DNA of 64,000 bases from Peptoniphilus stercorisuis (GCF_017874395.1 NZ_JAGGLJ010000003.1:86349-150348), one strand, 5' to 3'; positions 46,082 to 55,324 are shown, counted from the stretch's first letter. Translations and numbers: made by a program. Notes: a model not told the origin generated them from the sequence alone.

Positions 46082-47500
46082 ATGAATAAAGATTTAAAAT
46101 CTAATGGAGACTTAAATTGGCTACAACTATTTTTATGTGGTGGAGCACTTTTCTCAATGCATTTTGGAGCATCTAGTATGGTGTGGCCAATGAACTGGGG
46201 AAAAGAAAGTGGAACTTCAGTTTTACCAGCATATGCTGGAGCATTTATAACATCATTACTATTAGTATTTATTGCCTATGTTGCACTTGCAAGAGGAGAC
46301 GGAAGTTATGACAAAATAACTCGTAGAGTACTTGGAGATAGATTTGGAAAATTCTATACAAGACTTACTATTGCAATTTTAGGACCATTCTATGCAATCC
46401 CTAGAATGAGTGCAGCAGCTTGGGACAGTGTAATTCAAGCTTTTGGGTTAAATCCTGATAATAAAATAATGCTTGTTATTTTTACAGTTGTCTTTTATGT
46501 AATAACCTACTTTTTCTTAATGAATCCAGGTAAAGCTATGGATCGTATATCTAGTATACTTTTTCCTGTTTTACTTGTAATAGTAATACTTATTGTTGGA
46601 AAAGGATTATTGTATCCTATTGCAACACCACTAGAAAAAGTTTATGAAGGATCTGCATTTGCATATGGATTTACAAATGGTTATGCTACTGCAGAGATAC
46701 TATGTGCTTTAATATTTGGAGTTGTTATCTTTAATACGTTAAAAAATAAAGGTGTAGAAGAATCAAAAATGACAAGAAATATGATTAAAGTAGGTATAGT
46801 AGGAATAGCTATGTTATCTATAACACATCTTGCTCATATGTTAATAGGAGCATCAACTGGAACTGTTTTTAAAGATTTATACTATACATCTTTATATACA
46901 GCAGTTGCTATGAGATTGTTTGGTACAGTTGGAGGAATGTTATTCTCAGGAGCACTATTACTTGCAGCTTTAACAACAGCAATAGGTATGACATCAGGTT
47001 GCGCTGAATTTTTCGTAGATACTACTGAGGGAAAATATAATTATAAACAATGTTCTATAGTTATATTAATTCTAAGTGTAATATTTGGATCTCTTGGACT
47101 TACTAGTATATTAGGTATATTAGGACCTATTTTAGATGGAATATATCCAGCGGCAATTGTTTTAGTACTATATTATGCAATAACACCAAGTCTAATGGAT
47201 AAAAAAAGATTAAATGCTTGTAGATGGGCTATGTATGCATCTTTTGTATTTGGAATGATAGACATGGTTTGGAAATATTTAGTAAAACTAAATTTAAATC
47301 CAGGTGGAATAGTTGATCTATACGAAAGTATACCATTAACAAAATCCTCTTTAGCTTGGATGCCTGTTGCAATTATTAGTTTTATAATTGGATGGCTTAC
47401 TTATAAGGCAAAAAATATAGACAGTGAAGTAGACGCAGAAATGGAAAAAATAGACAAAAAAGACTCAAGTTATAAAAAAAATAAAGGTACTCAAATTTAA
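46082..47500 (+). CDS. LIVCS-family (BrnQ-like) amino-acid transporter
   Basis: About 472 residues, roughly 12 membrane segments. Family marks are the FGASSMVWP segment (residues near 27-35, like FGAGNLIFP of BrnQ) and GPFYAIPRM near 100. BrnQ proteins carry branched-chain amino acids with sodium; this divergent member ends a catabolic operon and more likely brings in beta-alanine or 3-aminoisobutyrate. It is not an NCS1/NCS2 nucleobase carrier, which one might expect here. Start at the ATG 46082, 7 nt after AAAGGTGA; the GTG at 46073 lies in that site. Last gene before the operon terminator. Confidence 0.8.
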   Translation: MNKDLKSNGDLNWLQLFLCGGALFSMHFGASSMVWPMNWGKESGTSVLPAYAGAFITSLLLVFIAYVALARGDGSYDKITRRVLGDRFGKFYTRLTIAILGPFYAIPRMSAAAWDSVIQAFGLNPDNKIMLVIFTVVFYVITYFFLMNPGKAMDRISSILFPVLLVIVILIVGKGLLYPIATPLEKVYEGSAFAYGFTNGYATAEILCALIFGVVIFNTLKNKGVEESKMTRNMIKVGIVGIAMLSITHLAHMLIGASTGTVFKDLYYTSLYTAVAMRLFGTVGGMLFSGALLLAALTTAIGMTSGCAEFFVDTTEGKYNYKQCSIVILILSVIFGSLGLTSILGILGPILDGIYPAAIVLVLYYAITPSLMDKKRLNACRWAMYASFVFGMIDMVWKYLVKLNLNPGGIVDLYESIPLTKSSLAWMPVAIISFIIGWLTYKAKNIDSEVDAEMEKIDKKDSSYKKNKGTQI

Positions 47501-47540
47501 TTGATTACGCCTAAATATTTAAAATATATATAAATTTAAA

Positions 47541-47577
47541 AAATAGCTTAGAGATTTCTCTCTAAGCTATTTTTTAT
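47541..47577. terminator. Bidirectional terminator closing the operon
   Basis: Stem AGCTTAGAGA / TCTCTAAGCT flanked by AAAAAAT and ATTTTTT, between the convergent transporter and MerR-family genes. Confidence 0.92.
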
Positions 47578-47578
47578 T

Positions 47579-48457
47579 TCATTTTTTAACAGGTATAATT
47601 ACCTTTGTAACATGCTTATCTTCATGAAAAGTATCAAGTGGAGATATAATAAATATATCTGATATAGGACCTGCAACCTCATACCCCATTTTATTAATCC
47701 ATTGCAACATAAAAATATGACAATTTATTACGTCGCTATATTTTCCAATATGGTAATCAGTACAAGCAGTAAAACCTCCAAAAGTTCTCATCTTACCACA
47801 ATGAATTGAATCTTTTTGTTCATCATCAATAAGAACTCCAAACTCAACATCACAATCTTTCATTAAAAATTGATCAAGAGGAGGTGCATAATAAGTAGTA
47901 ATAATAGAGCTTTTCATACGAAGACCATCATCTGTGCATTTCTCATAAATATCAATCCATCTTTGTAATGAAACATCTGCATTATTATAATTTTTCATAA
48001 TTTTTCTAGAATACATAAGTGTACTTTCTCGTACTTCTTCAATTCTAATATTTTTATTATAACTATTCTCACTAGACATATTTTTTTCATTACAAGTTGA
48101 AATAACATTATTTCCCTTTTTAATTTTATTAAGTACAACTTCGCAGTCAGCTTGTCTAGCTCTTAGCATTGTCATTTCATTAGATATTTCATTCATTCGA
48201 TTTGTTATTTTACATTCAAAGTTATTAAGACAAGGATTTGAAATAATCTCTTTAATATCAGTAATAGAAAGTCCAAGTGATCTAAGTCTTCTAATTACAA
48301 GAACAGTGGACATTTGTTCTTTAGTATAGTACCTGTAATTAGTACTTTCATCTCTAAACTCAGGCTTAAGTAATCCGATTTCGTCATAATACCTAAGTGT
48401 TTTAATTGTAACATTACATTCTTTTGATATTTTTCCAATTGAGTAGTATTCATTCAT
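47579..48457 (-). CDS. MerR-family regulator with GyrI-like ligand domain
   Basis: About 292 residues. The MerR winged helix is clear (YSIGKISKECNVTIKTLRYYDEIGLL, residues 5-30, then NYRYYT), followed by a dimerisation helix and a C-terminal GyrI/BmrR-type small-molecule domain (about residues 130-290). Several cysteines lie in the linker. The start is the ATG preceded by AGGA at 9-10 nt; the longer frame adds six residues. It is convergent with the pyrimidine operon, whose promoter has the 19-bp spacer MerR proteins act on, so it is the likely activator, sensing a pathway intermediate. The target is inferred. Confidence 0.85.
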   Translation of the reverse strand: MNEYYSIGKISKECNVTIKTLRYYDEIGLLKPEFRDESTNYRYYTKEQMSTVLVIRRLRSLGLSITDIKEIISNPCLNNFECKITNRMNEISNEMTMLRARQADCEVVLNKIKKGNNVISTCNEKNMSSENSYNKNIRIEEVRESTLMYSRKIMKNYNNADVSLQRWIDIYEKCTDDGLRMKSSIITTYYAPPLDQFLMKDCDVEFGVLIDDEQKDSIHCGKMRTFGGFTACTDYHIGKYSDVINCHIFMLQWINKMGYEVAGPISDIFIISPLDTFHEDKHVTKVIIPVKK

Positions 48458-49291
48458 AATTATCAATCCTAACATAATGTAATAATATTAAGACAAAACA
48501 ATAAAAATTAGTAATAGTTTAGTAAATAATGAATTCGTAAAATTTCATAATAAAACATTAAAACTTATAGAAACTAGATTATTTAAAAACTTATTATTAT
48601 TCTTTAAATTATAAATTTTCTAAGAAAATTATTTTTTATTTTTCATCAATTTTATGAAAATATTTTCATAGATATTAAAATTAAGTATCTGTAAATTAAA
48701 ATGTTAAATATATTTCAATCAATAGAATTATTATATATAACTAATTATACTAGATTTATGTTTTGATAATATTTTTAAGATAGCTTGTAAATAGTAACTT
48801 TATTAAGCATTGCGTTCTATTGTAAAACAAGCTAATTAAAAATTTAAATTTTCAATATATTAGATATTATAAGTGCTTTAGGCTTTTATGCCATAATTAA
48901 GATATAAGTAAAATTTGATTTTTTAAGTAATAAATATATTTTATTTTTAATAAAGTATATTTTAAAAAATTATAAATATATTGAATATATTTAACTTTAA
49001 TCGCTTATTAAAAGATTTATTTTCATAATATGATTAATTTTACTATTGTGAAAATGTTATCTTTGTTATAATTATAAGTAGATTTCAATAAAAATGTCAA
49101 GTATTTTTTATTATTAGTGAGAATAGGTTCTCATTTTATGAGATTTCAAAAATTGAAAACAACATTATTATATATACCCAAAAATATAGAATTCTAAAAT
49201 TAATAAATTTGTATTTTTATTTTAATAGATATGTATAATTTAAAAAAATATTATATGATATAATAAATTTACTAAAAATGAAGGAGTTATT
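48458..49291. other. 834-bp AT-rich intergenic region
   Basis: No gene, RNA or repeat array recognised on either strand; stop codons are dense in all frames. It must hold the promoter of the MerR gene (a TTTACT / TATTGT pair with a 17-bp spacer lies in its first 100 bp on the minus strand) and of the phosphatase gene. A perfect inverted repeat TGAGAA-TAGG-TTCTCA lies at 49118-49133 and could be an operator. AAGCTTGT-like words near 48782 and 48827 can pair over a 30-nt loop. Confidence 0.4.
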
Positions 49292-49900
49292 ATGAATATA
49301 TACTTTACAAGACATGGTGAAACACAGTGGAATAAAAGTGATAAAATCCAAGGTTGGCTGGACTCTCCACTAACTGATAAGGGAGTAGAGATGGGAAAAG
49401 AATTATCGGAAATTGCCAAAGATATTAATTTTGACAATATATACTCATCTGACCTAAATAGAGCATATAATACAGCAAAATTAATAGTTCCAGAAAGGGA
49501 AGTTATAAAGACAGAACTTCTAAGAGAAATAGATGTAGGAGCATGGAGTGGACATCCCTTTAGCGAAGCAGAAAAAATAGACAAAAAAGCCTATGATTTA
49601 TACTTTAATAATCCAGGTGAGTACAGAAGAGATGATGGAGAAGATTTTTATCAATTAACAAAGAGAGTAGAAGATTTTTTTGAAAAATATGTCTATAATT
49701 CAAGTGATGAAAATATATTAATAGTAAGTCATGGAATTACAATAATAGCTATGTTTAATATAATGGAAAATGTTCCAATAGAAAAATTTTGGACAAATAG
49801 AGTTAGAAGAAATGGTGAGTTTAACATAGCAAAATATGAAAATAATAAATTTGAAATAATAAAAAAAGCTGCAAAAAATCCCGTTTCAACAATAGGATAG
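49292..49900 (+). CDS. Histidine phosphatase family protein (phosphoglycerate-mutase-like)
   Basis: 202 residues with the RHGET phosphohistidine motif (residues 6-10) and the second catalytic His in VSHGITI near 149. Similar to GpmB/CobC-type phosphatases. No cobalamin genes are nearby, so CobC function is unlikely; a broad phosphatase is the safer call. Shine-Dalgarno AAGGAG. Confidence 0.88.
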   Translation: MNIYFTRHGETQWNKSDKIQGWLDSPLTDKGVEMGKELSEIAKDINFDNIYSSDLNRAYNTAKLIVPEREVIKTELLREIDVGAWSGHPFSEAEKIDKKAYDLYFNNPGEYRRDDGEDFYQLTKRVEDFFEKYVYNSSDENILIVSHGITIIAMFNIMENVPIEKFWTNRVRRNGEFNIAKYENNKFEIIKKAAKNPVSTIG

Positions 49901-50012
49901 CTTTATTTTTAACACTTTGACACTATTTTTTGAAAAATCTTAGAATTATTTAATATAAATTACACATAAGATTAATAAAAAATGCACAGTTGTAATTTAA
50001 TATTATTTATAA

Positions 50013-50034
50013 ATTATTGATGATTCTCAATAAT
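50013..50034. promoter_or_regulatory. 22-bp palindrome upstream of mprF (candidate operator)
   Basis: Perfect inverted repeat ATTATTGA-N6-TCAATAAT, placed 25 bp before a terminator-like hairpin and about 70 bp before mprF. Likely a protein-binding site; regulator unknown. Confidence 0.5.
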
Positions 50035-50058
50035 AGTTCCTCTTGTTAATTATTTTTA

Positions 50059-50087
50059 GGACTTCTACATTAGTAGAGGTCTTTTTA
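50059..50087 (+). terminator. Terminator-like hairpin directly before mprF
   Basis: Stem GACTTCTAC / GTAGAGGTC (one T-G pair), ATTA loop, T5. It ends only 6 nt before the mprF Shine-Dalgarno site, so it either ends the upstream transcript or acts as an attenuator for mprF. Confidence 0.8.
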
Positions 50088-50103
50088 TTTTATAGGAGAA
50101 TGT

Positions 50104-52623
50104 ATGGAAAAAACATTTAAATTTTTAAAAAAGAATTCAGAATTAATTAAAAAAGTGCTTTCAATAGTATTTGTAATAGCTTTTTTAATATTTACAGCAA
50201 CAGAAATGAGAAATATTAACTTTAAAGAATATCATAGACTTTTTTCTTCACTTCCATATTTGAAGAAATTTGCCTTAGTATTTTTTGGACTAATTACATT
50301 TTTATTTTCTACACAATATGACTTTATACTTGCAAAATATTTTGATGTTTCATTAAATAAAAAAGAAATATTTAAAATATCTTTTATAACACAGTCATTT
50401 AACAACTTTATTTCCTTTGGAGGAATAACAGGTACAAAGCTTAGATCAGATATGTTAATAAAAGAAAATGTAGAACCAAAAAATGCAATAAAAATATCAA
50501 CATCAGTGCTTATATCAGGACTTTTGGGACTATTTTTTCTAATACTTCCAACACTTATTTTAGTACAAAATATAAGCAGAAAGTATATTTATATTTTAGG
50601 ATTATTTTCCTTATATATACCATTTTATTTTCTTGCAGGAAAATTTAAAATTAAAAGATTTGAAAAATTCATAGATGAAAACTCACCCTATAGCTTTTTA
50701 GATACAAAGGTAAAAATAAAATTACTCCTTGCATCAATATTAGACTGGGTAGTAGTTTCAATGTATTTTAGCTTTATAATAAAGATGATAAATCCTGAAA
50801 TGCCATTTTTCAAAAGTATATTTGTATATATAATTGCAGAAGTTGTAGCGCTTATTTCTTTTATACCAGGAGGAATAGGAAGTTTTGATTTAACAGTATT
50901 TTTATTATTTAAGGACTTAGGATATCAAAGTAATAATATATTAGTAAGTATTTTATTATTTAGAATAACTTTTTATTTAGTGCCTTGGGTTATAGGAATA
51001 ATTCTTTATGTATTAACTCAGTTTAAAGAAAAGTCTAAAAAAATAATTCCATCTCAAGAAATTATTTTAAATATTCTTTCTACACTTATATTTTTAAGTG
51101 GTGCAATATTAATAATTTCTACTGCAACACCAGCTGTCTTTGAAAGAGTTGTATTTTTAAAAAATATCTTGCCAAGACTTGCCTTTGTCCTTTCAAAAAG
51201 CTTTACACTTATGATAGGAGTTATATTAATTGTAATGTCTAGAGGTATTAAATTTAGAATAAAAAAGGTTTATAAAATAAGTTTGTCTCTATTAATACTT
51301 GGATCTATTGGATGTGTAGTTAAGGGACTTGACTATGAAGAGGCAATTATACTTTTAATATTTGCAGGGCTTTTATTTACAACAAGAGATCTATTTACAA
51401 AGGAACATTTAGAAATAAAACAAAAAGATGTCTATAAAATTGGAGTATATTTATTTATAGTTTTAATGTTATATATTACAATTTACAATCTAACACATCA
51501 TGTAAATATATATACATCACAAAGAGCCTTTAGTTTTATTTGGATAGAAGAAAATCCATTAAAGATTATTGGATTTTTAATATCAACTGCAATACTTTTA
51601 ATATTATTTTTATACTCTAGAAAGCAACCTCTTGAATTTAGTGAAGTTAGCGATGAAGATATAAATAAATATGCAAACTTTTTAAAGGACCATAGTGGAA
51701 ATTATTTTTCACATTTATATTTTATGAGAGATAAAAATTTCTTTTTAAACTCTAAAAAAACAGTCTTAATGCAGTATAGACCTTATAAAGATAATATTGT
51801 AGTCCTTGGAGATCCTGTTGGAATATATGAAGATTTTGAAGAGGCAATAGATGAGATTATAGAATTTGCAGGAAGTTATGGAATGAAGGTAAGTTTTTAT
51901 GAAGTAAGAGGAGAAAATTTAGAATTATATGCAAATCAAGGATTTTCTTTTATAAAAATAGGAGAAGATGCAACTGTTTATTTAAATGAATTTAGTTATG
52001 ATGGCAAGAAAAATAAAAATTTAAGAAAACAGCGCAATAAATTAAATGGAGAAGACTTTACTTTTGAAATAGTATATCAACCCTTTGATTCAGTATTTAT
52101 GGAAAGACTTAGAGAAATTTCAGATAATTGGTTAAATGGAAAGCAGGAGATGGGATATTCTCTTGGAAGTTTTGATAAATATTATTTAAATACAGCTCCA
52201 ATTGCAATATTAAAGGACAAAAATCAAGAAATAATTGCCTTTGCAAATTTACTTCCAGTAGTAAATACTAAAAAAATATCAATAGATCTTATGAGATATA
52301 ATAGAGAAAAATGTAAAAATAATGAAATGGATTTACTATTTTTAGGACTATTTGACTGGGCAAAAGAAGAAGGTTATGAAGAGTTTTATCTTGGAATGGC
52401 ACCACTTTCAAATGTTGGAGATAAAAAATATTCAAATTCTAAAGAGAGAATAATGAGACTTATGTATGAATATGGAAATAAATTTTATTCTTTCCAAGGA
52501 TTAAGATACTATAAAGAAAAATTTCATCCAAGATGGAGTGGAAGATATATTATATATAAAAATGATATGGACTTAATTGAAGTTATGATTTCAATATTAA
52601 ATATAGTTCACAGACAAAAATAA
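50104..52623 (+). CDS. mprF: Phosphatidylglycerol lysyltransferase / flippase MprF
   Basis: 839-residue bifunctional membrane protein that adds an amino acid (usually lysine) from aminoacyl-tRNA to phosphatidylglycerol and flips the product, lowering surface charge and sensitivity to cationic peptides. About 14 membrane segments fill residues 1-500; the soluble DUF2156 synthase domain follows, with VVLGDPVG near 574 and EFYLGMAPLSNVG near 760. Full length. Lys- versus Ala-specificity cannot be told. AGGAG precedes the ATG, and a hairpin sits just ahead of it. Confidence 0.94.
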   Translation: MEKTFKFLKKNSELIKKVLSIVFVIAFLIFTATEMRNINFKEYHRLFSSLPYLKKFALVFFGLITFLFSTQYDFILAKYFDVSLNKKEIFKISFITQSFNNFISFGGITGTKLRSDMLIKENVEPKNAIKISTSVLISGLLGLFFLILPTLILVQNISRKYIYILGLFSLYIPFYFLAGKFKIKRFEKFIDENSPYSFLDTKVKIKLLLASILDWVVVSMYFSFIIKMINPEMPFFKSIFVYIIAEVVALISFIPGGIGSFDLTVFLLFKDLGYQSNNILVSILLFRITFYLVPWVIGIILYVLTQFKEKSKKIIPSQEIILNILSTLIFLSGAILIISTATPAVFERVVFLKNILPRLAFVLSKSFTLMIGVILIVMSRGIKFRIKKVYKISLSLLILGSIGCVVKGLDYEEAIILLIFAGLLFTTRDLFTKEHLEIKQKDVYKIGVYLFIVLMLYITIYNLTHHVNIYTSQRAFSFIWIEENPLKIIGFLISTAILLILFLYSRKQPLEFSEVSDEDINKYANFLKDHSGNYFSHLYFMRDKNFFLNSKKTVLMQYRPYKDNIVVLGDPVGIYEDFEEAIDEIIEFAGSYGMKVSFYEVRGENLELYANQGFSFIKIGEDATVYLNEFSYDGKKNKNLRKQRNKLNGEDFTFEIVYQPFDSVFMERLREISDNWLNGKQEMGYSLGSFDKYYLNTAPIAILKDKNQEIIAFANLLPVVNTKKISIDLMRYNREKCKNNEMDLLFLGLFDWAKEEGYEEFYLGMAPLSNVGDKKYSNSKERIMRLMYEYGNKFYSFQGLRYYKEKFHPRWSGRYIIYKNDMDLIEVMISILNIVHRQK

Positions 52624-52635
52624 GAAGGGGACTTT

Positions 52636-53079
52636 ATGCTTCGAGAAATTAATAATATTGATGAAGTTTTAGCTGAAAAAATCTATAATATTTGGAAAGA
52701 TTCAGTATTAAATACTCATGATTTTTTATTAAAAGAAGATTTTGATTTTTATAAAGTATATGTAAAAGAAGCTATATTAAATTTAAAATACATTTTAGTA
52801 ATAGAAGAAAATGGAAAAATAGTTGGATTTTTAACACCAGATTTTGAAAATAATAATATTAATATGTTATTTATTTCATCAAAAATGATAAATAAAGGCT
52901 ATGGAAGAACTTTAATAGAATATGGAATCAAAAATTTAAATTTAAATAAAGTAGATGTAAATGAAGATAATATTAAAGCTTTAAAATTTTATGAAAAAAT
53001 GGGATTTAAGTTTAAAAGCAGATCTTCTAAAGATGATTTTGGGAAAAATTATCCAATACTTCATATGGAATTAAAATAA
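52636..53079 (+). CDS. GNAT-family N-acetyltransferase
   Basis: 147 residues. Acetyl-CoA-binding motif is recognisable in the SSKMINKGYGRTLIEYGI segment (about residues 94-111), followed by the NEDNIKALKFYEKMGF end typical of GNAT. Substrate unknown. Twelve bp after mprF with its own AAGGGG Shine-Dalgarno, so probably co-transcribed. Confidence 0.88.
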   Translation: MLREINNIDEVLAEKIYNIWKDSVLNTHDFLLKEDFDFYKVYVKEAILNLKYILVIEENGKIVGFLTPDFENNNINMLFISSKMINKGYGRTLIEYGIKNLNLNKVDVNEDNIKALKFYEKMGFKFKSRSSKDDFGKNYPILHMELK

Positions 53080-53109
53080 AAATAAGCTAGAAATCTAGCT
53101 TATTTTTTT
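53078..53109. terminator. Bidirectional terminator
   Basis: Stem AAATAAGCTAGA / TCTAGCTTATTT with T-rich flank, between convergent genes. Confidence 0.9.
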
Positions 53110-53461
53110 ATCCTGCACAAACTCCATTAGGTACTTCTTTTTCAGGAAGTGCAAGAACTGGAATAATTCCATTAGCATATCCAATATCAAAAAGCATTCC
53201 CTCAGAGATGATTCCTGCCATTTTTCTTGGAGCAAGATTTACAACAAATAGTGCTTGCATACCTTCTATTTCAGTAGGATCTTCTCTTTCACCTTTCATT
53301 CCAACAAGAATTACTCTTTGAAACTCACCAAAATCTACATCAAGTTTAATAAGTTTATTAGAATTTTCCACATCTGAAACTTTTAAAATTTCTCCAACAC
53401 GAATATCTAATTTTTCAACATCATCAATTGTAATATTATCTTTAACTGCAATATTTTTCAT
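53108..53461 (-). CDS. tRNA-binding (CsaA/EMAP-II-like) domain protein
   Basis: 117 residues, a stand-alone OB-fold tRNA-binding domain: KLDIRVGEILKVSDVENSNKL start, then FVVNLAPRKMAGIISEGML, the pattern shared by CsaA and the MetRS C-terminal domain. CsaA has been called an export chaperone; that role is not certain here. AGGAGG before the ATG. Confidence 0.85.
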   Translation of the reverse strand: MKNIAVKDNITIDDVEKLDIRVGEILKVSDVENSNKLIKLDVDFGEFQRVILVGMKGEREDPTEIEGMQALFVVNLAPRKMAGIISEGMLFDIGYANGIIPVLALPEKEVPNGVCAG

Positions 53462-53632
53462 AATAACCTCCTAGTCTTAATTTAAATAATATCATATAAA
53501 GAGAAAGTTTCTTAAGTATAGATTTTTATTATACTTAATTTTTTAAAAATTTTAGATTAATTTGCAAACAAGGTATATAATATAAATTAGATAAATATAC
53601 AATTATTTATGAATATTTTTAGGGGGATTGAA

Positions 53633-54394
53633 ATGGCAATAGAAAAATTTAAAGTAAATGAAAATTCAAATATAAAAAATGTTATTGGAGTAATTAGTGG
53701 TAAAGGTGGAGTAGGAAAAAGTTTTGTAACTTCACTTATTGCATCAGAACTTAAAAGACAAGGTAAATCAGTAGGAATACTAGATGCTGATATTACAGGA
53801 CCTTCTATTCCAGCATCTTTTGGAATAAAAGAACTTGCTCATTCTGATGGAAAAAATATTATTCCATCAATTACAAAAACTGGTATAAAAGTTATGTCTG
53901 TAAACTTAATTTTAGACAATCCAACTCAACCAGTACTTTGGAGAGGACCAGTTCTTGGAAATGCAATTTCTCAATTTTATGAAAATGTAAACTGGGGAGA
54001 ACTTGATTATCTTTTAATTGATATGCCACCAGGAACAGGAGATGTAGCTCTTACAGTATTCCAATCTATGCCTATTGATGGTGTTGTACTTGTATCATCA
54101 CCACAAGATTTAGTATCTATGATAGTTGCAAAAGCAGTTAACATGGCTAAAGTTATGGGTATCAGAATACTTGGACTTGTAGAAAATATGAGCTATTTTA
54201 AATGTCCTTGTTGTGGAGAAGTTGCTCATATTTATGGACCAAGCTCTTTAGATAGTGAAGCTGAAAAATATGGTATTGAAAATAAAGCAGCTCTTCCAAT
54301 GAAAGAAGATTTCGCTCGTCTAGTAGATGCAGGAAATGTTGAAGATATTGAAATAGAAGAAATTAAGGAATTAGTTAAAAATTTAATGAGGTGA
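53633..54394 (+). CDS. Mrp/NBP35-family Fe-S cluster carrier ATPase
   Basis: 253 residues from the ATG 8 nt after AGGGGG (an upstream in-frame ATG at 53609 has no site). Deviant Walker A SGKGGVGKS at residues 22-30, and a CPCC segment (Cys 191, 193, 194) that holds the bridging cluster in this family. The role is delivery of Fe-S clusters to apoproteins. Followed at 4 bp by trxB-like and the thioredoxin-fusion gene, a redox-themed operon. Confidence 0.92.
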   Translation: MAIEKFKVNENSNIKNVIGVISGKGGVGKSFVTSLIASELKRQGKSVGILDADITGPSIPASFGIKELAHSDGKNIIPSITKTGIKVMSVNLILDNPTQPVLWRGPVLGNAISQFYENVNWGELDYLLIDMPPGTGDVALTVFQSMPIDGVVLVSSPQDLVSMIVAKAVNMAKVMGIRILGLVENMSYFKCPCCGEVAHIYGPSSLDSEAEKYGIENKAALPMKEDFARLVDAGNVEDIEIEEIKELVKNLMR

Positions 54395-54398
54395 TTAT

Positions 54399-55322
54399 AT
54401 GATATATGATCTCATTATAGTTGGAGCGGGCTCAGCAGGCCTTAGCTCCGCTATATATGCAGGAAGAGCTGTACTTAATACACTAATCATTGATAAATCA
54501 GGTTTTGGCGGAAGAATTAGAGATACTGCTGAAATTTTAAACTATCCAGGATGTGAAAGTATTTCTGGAATAGGGCTTGTTCAAAAATTTAGAGAACATG
54601 CAATGAGTTATTCTACAAATGATTTTGTCTATGGAACTGTTACAAAAGTAAAAAAAGAAGATGAATATTTTGTAGTTTCCACAAGAAGAAAGGGAGACTT
54701 TAAAGCAAAATGTGTAATTCTTGGACTTGGAACAGTATCAAGAGTTTTGGGACTAAATGGCGAATTAGATTTTCAAGGACATGGGGTAAGTTATTGTGCA
54801 ACTTGTGATGCCAATATGTTTATTGGAAAAGATATTCATATATTAGGATCAGGAGATGTTGCATTAGAAGAGGCCGATTATCTTTCTAAATTTGCAAATA
54901 AAGTTACAATGATAGTAATTCATGATGAGGGAATTGTAGATGGCACAGAAATTCAAAAAAGACGTGTTATGCATAATCCTAAGATTGAATTTATGTGGAA
55001 TACTGCTCTTGATGAAATTTGTGGAGATGATTTTGTTAAAGAAATTGTCGTTAAAAATTTAAAAACAGAGGAAAAAAAGAAGATTTCAAGTGAGGGAATA
55101 TTTATGTTTGTAGGACTTAAACCTCAAACTAAAATATTACAAGGACTTGTAGATTTAGATAAAGATGGATTTGTAAAAGTTAATGAGTTTCAACAAACTT
55201 CTATTGAAGGCTTATTTGCAGCAGGAGATTGTACTAATACCTATTTAAGGCAAGTAGTTACAGCTGCTTCTGATGGAGCCAAAGCTGCTGTTGCAGCAGA
55301 AAGGTATATAAGAAGGGAGTAG
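54399..55322 (+). CDS. trxB: Thioredoxin reductase family flavoprotein
   Basis: 307 residues. FAD site GAGSAGLSS at residues 8-16, redox-active CATC (Cys 133 and Cys 136), NAD(P)-domain GSGDVALEEA, and the GLFAAGDCT FAD motif near 280. The GSGDVALEEA loop lacks the fully typical GGGNSA form, so NADPH versus ferredoxin dependence is open. It lies 2 bp before a gene with a thioredoxin domain, a likely partner. Confidence 0.9.
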   Translation: MIYDLIIVGAGSAGLSSAIYAGRAVLNTLIIDKSGFGGRIRDTAEILNYPGCESISGIGLVQKFREHAMSYSTNDFVYGTVTKVKKEDEYFVVSTRRKGDFKAKCVILGLGTVSRVLGLNGELDFQGHGVSYCATCDANMFIGKDIHILGSGDVALEEADYLSKFANKVTMIVIHDEGIVDGTEIQKRRVMHNPKIEFMWNTALDEICGDDFVKEIVVKNLKTEEKKKISSEGIFMFVGLKPQTKILQGLVDLDKDGFVKVNEFQQTSIEGLFAAGDCTNTYLRQVVTAASDGAKAAVAAERYIRRE

Positions 55323-55324
55323 TT

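Noticed and set aside
48458..49291. Hidden gene or CRISPR array in the long gene-free stretch
   Set aside because: No frame above about 60 codons, no regularly spaced repeats, no tRNA-like fold.
49292..49900. CobC (alpha-ribazole phosphatase) or glycolytic phosphoglycerate mutase
   Set aside because: RHGET family is too broad; no cobalamin or glycolysis genes nearby and the length fits many phosphatases.
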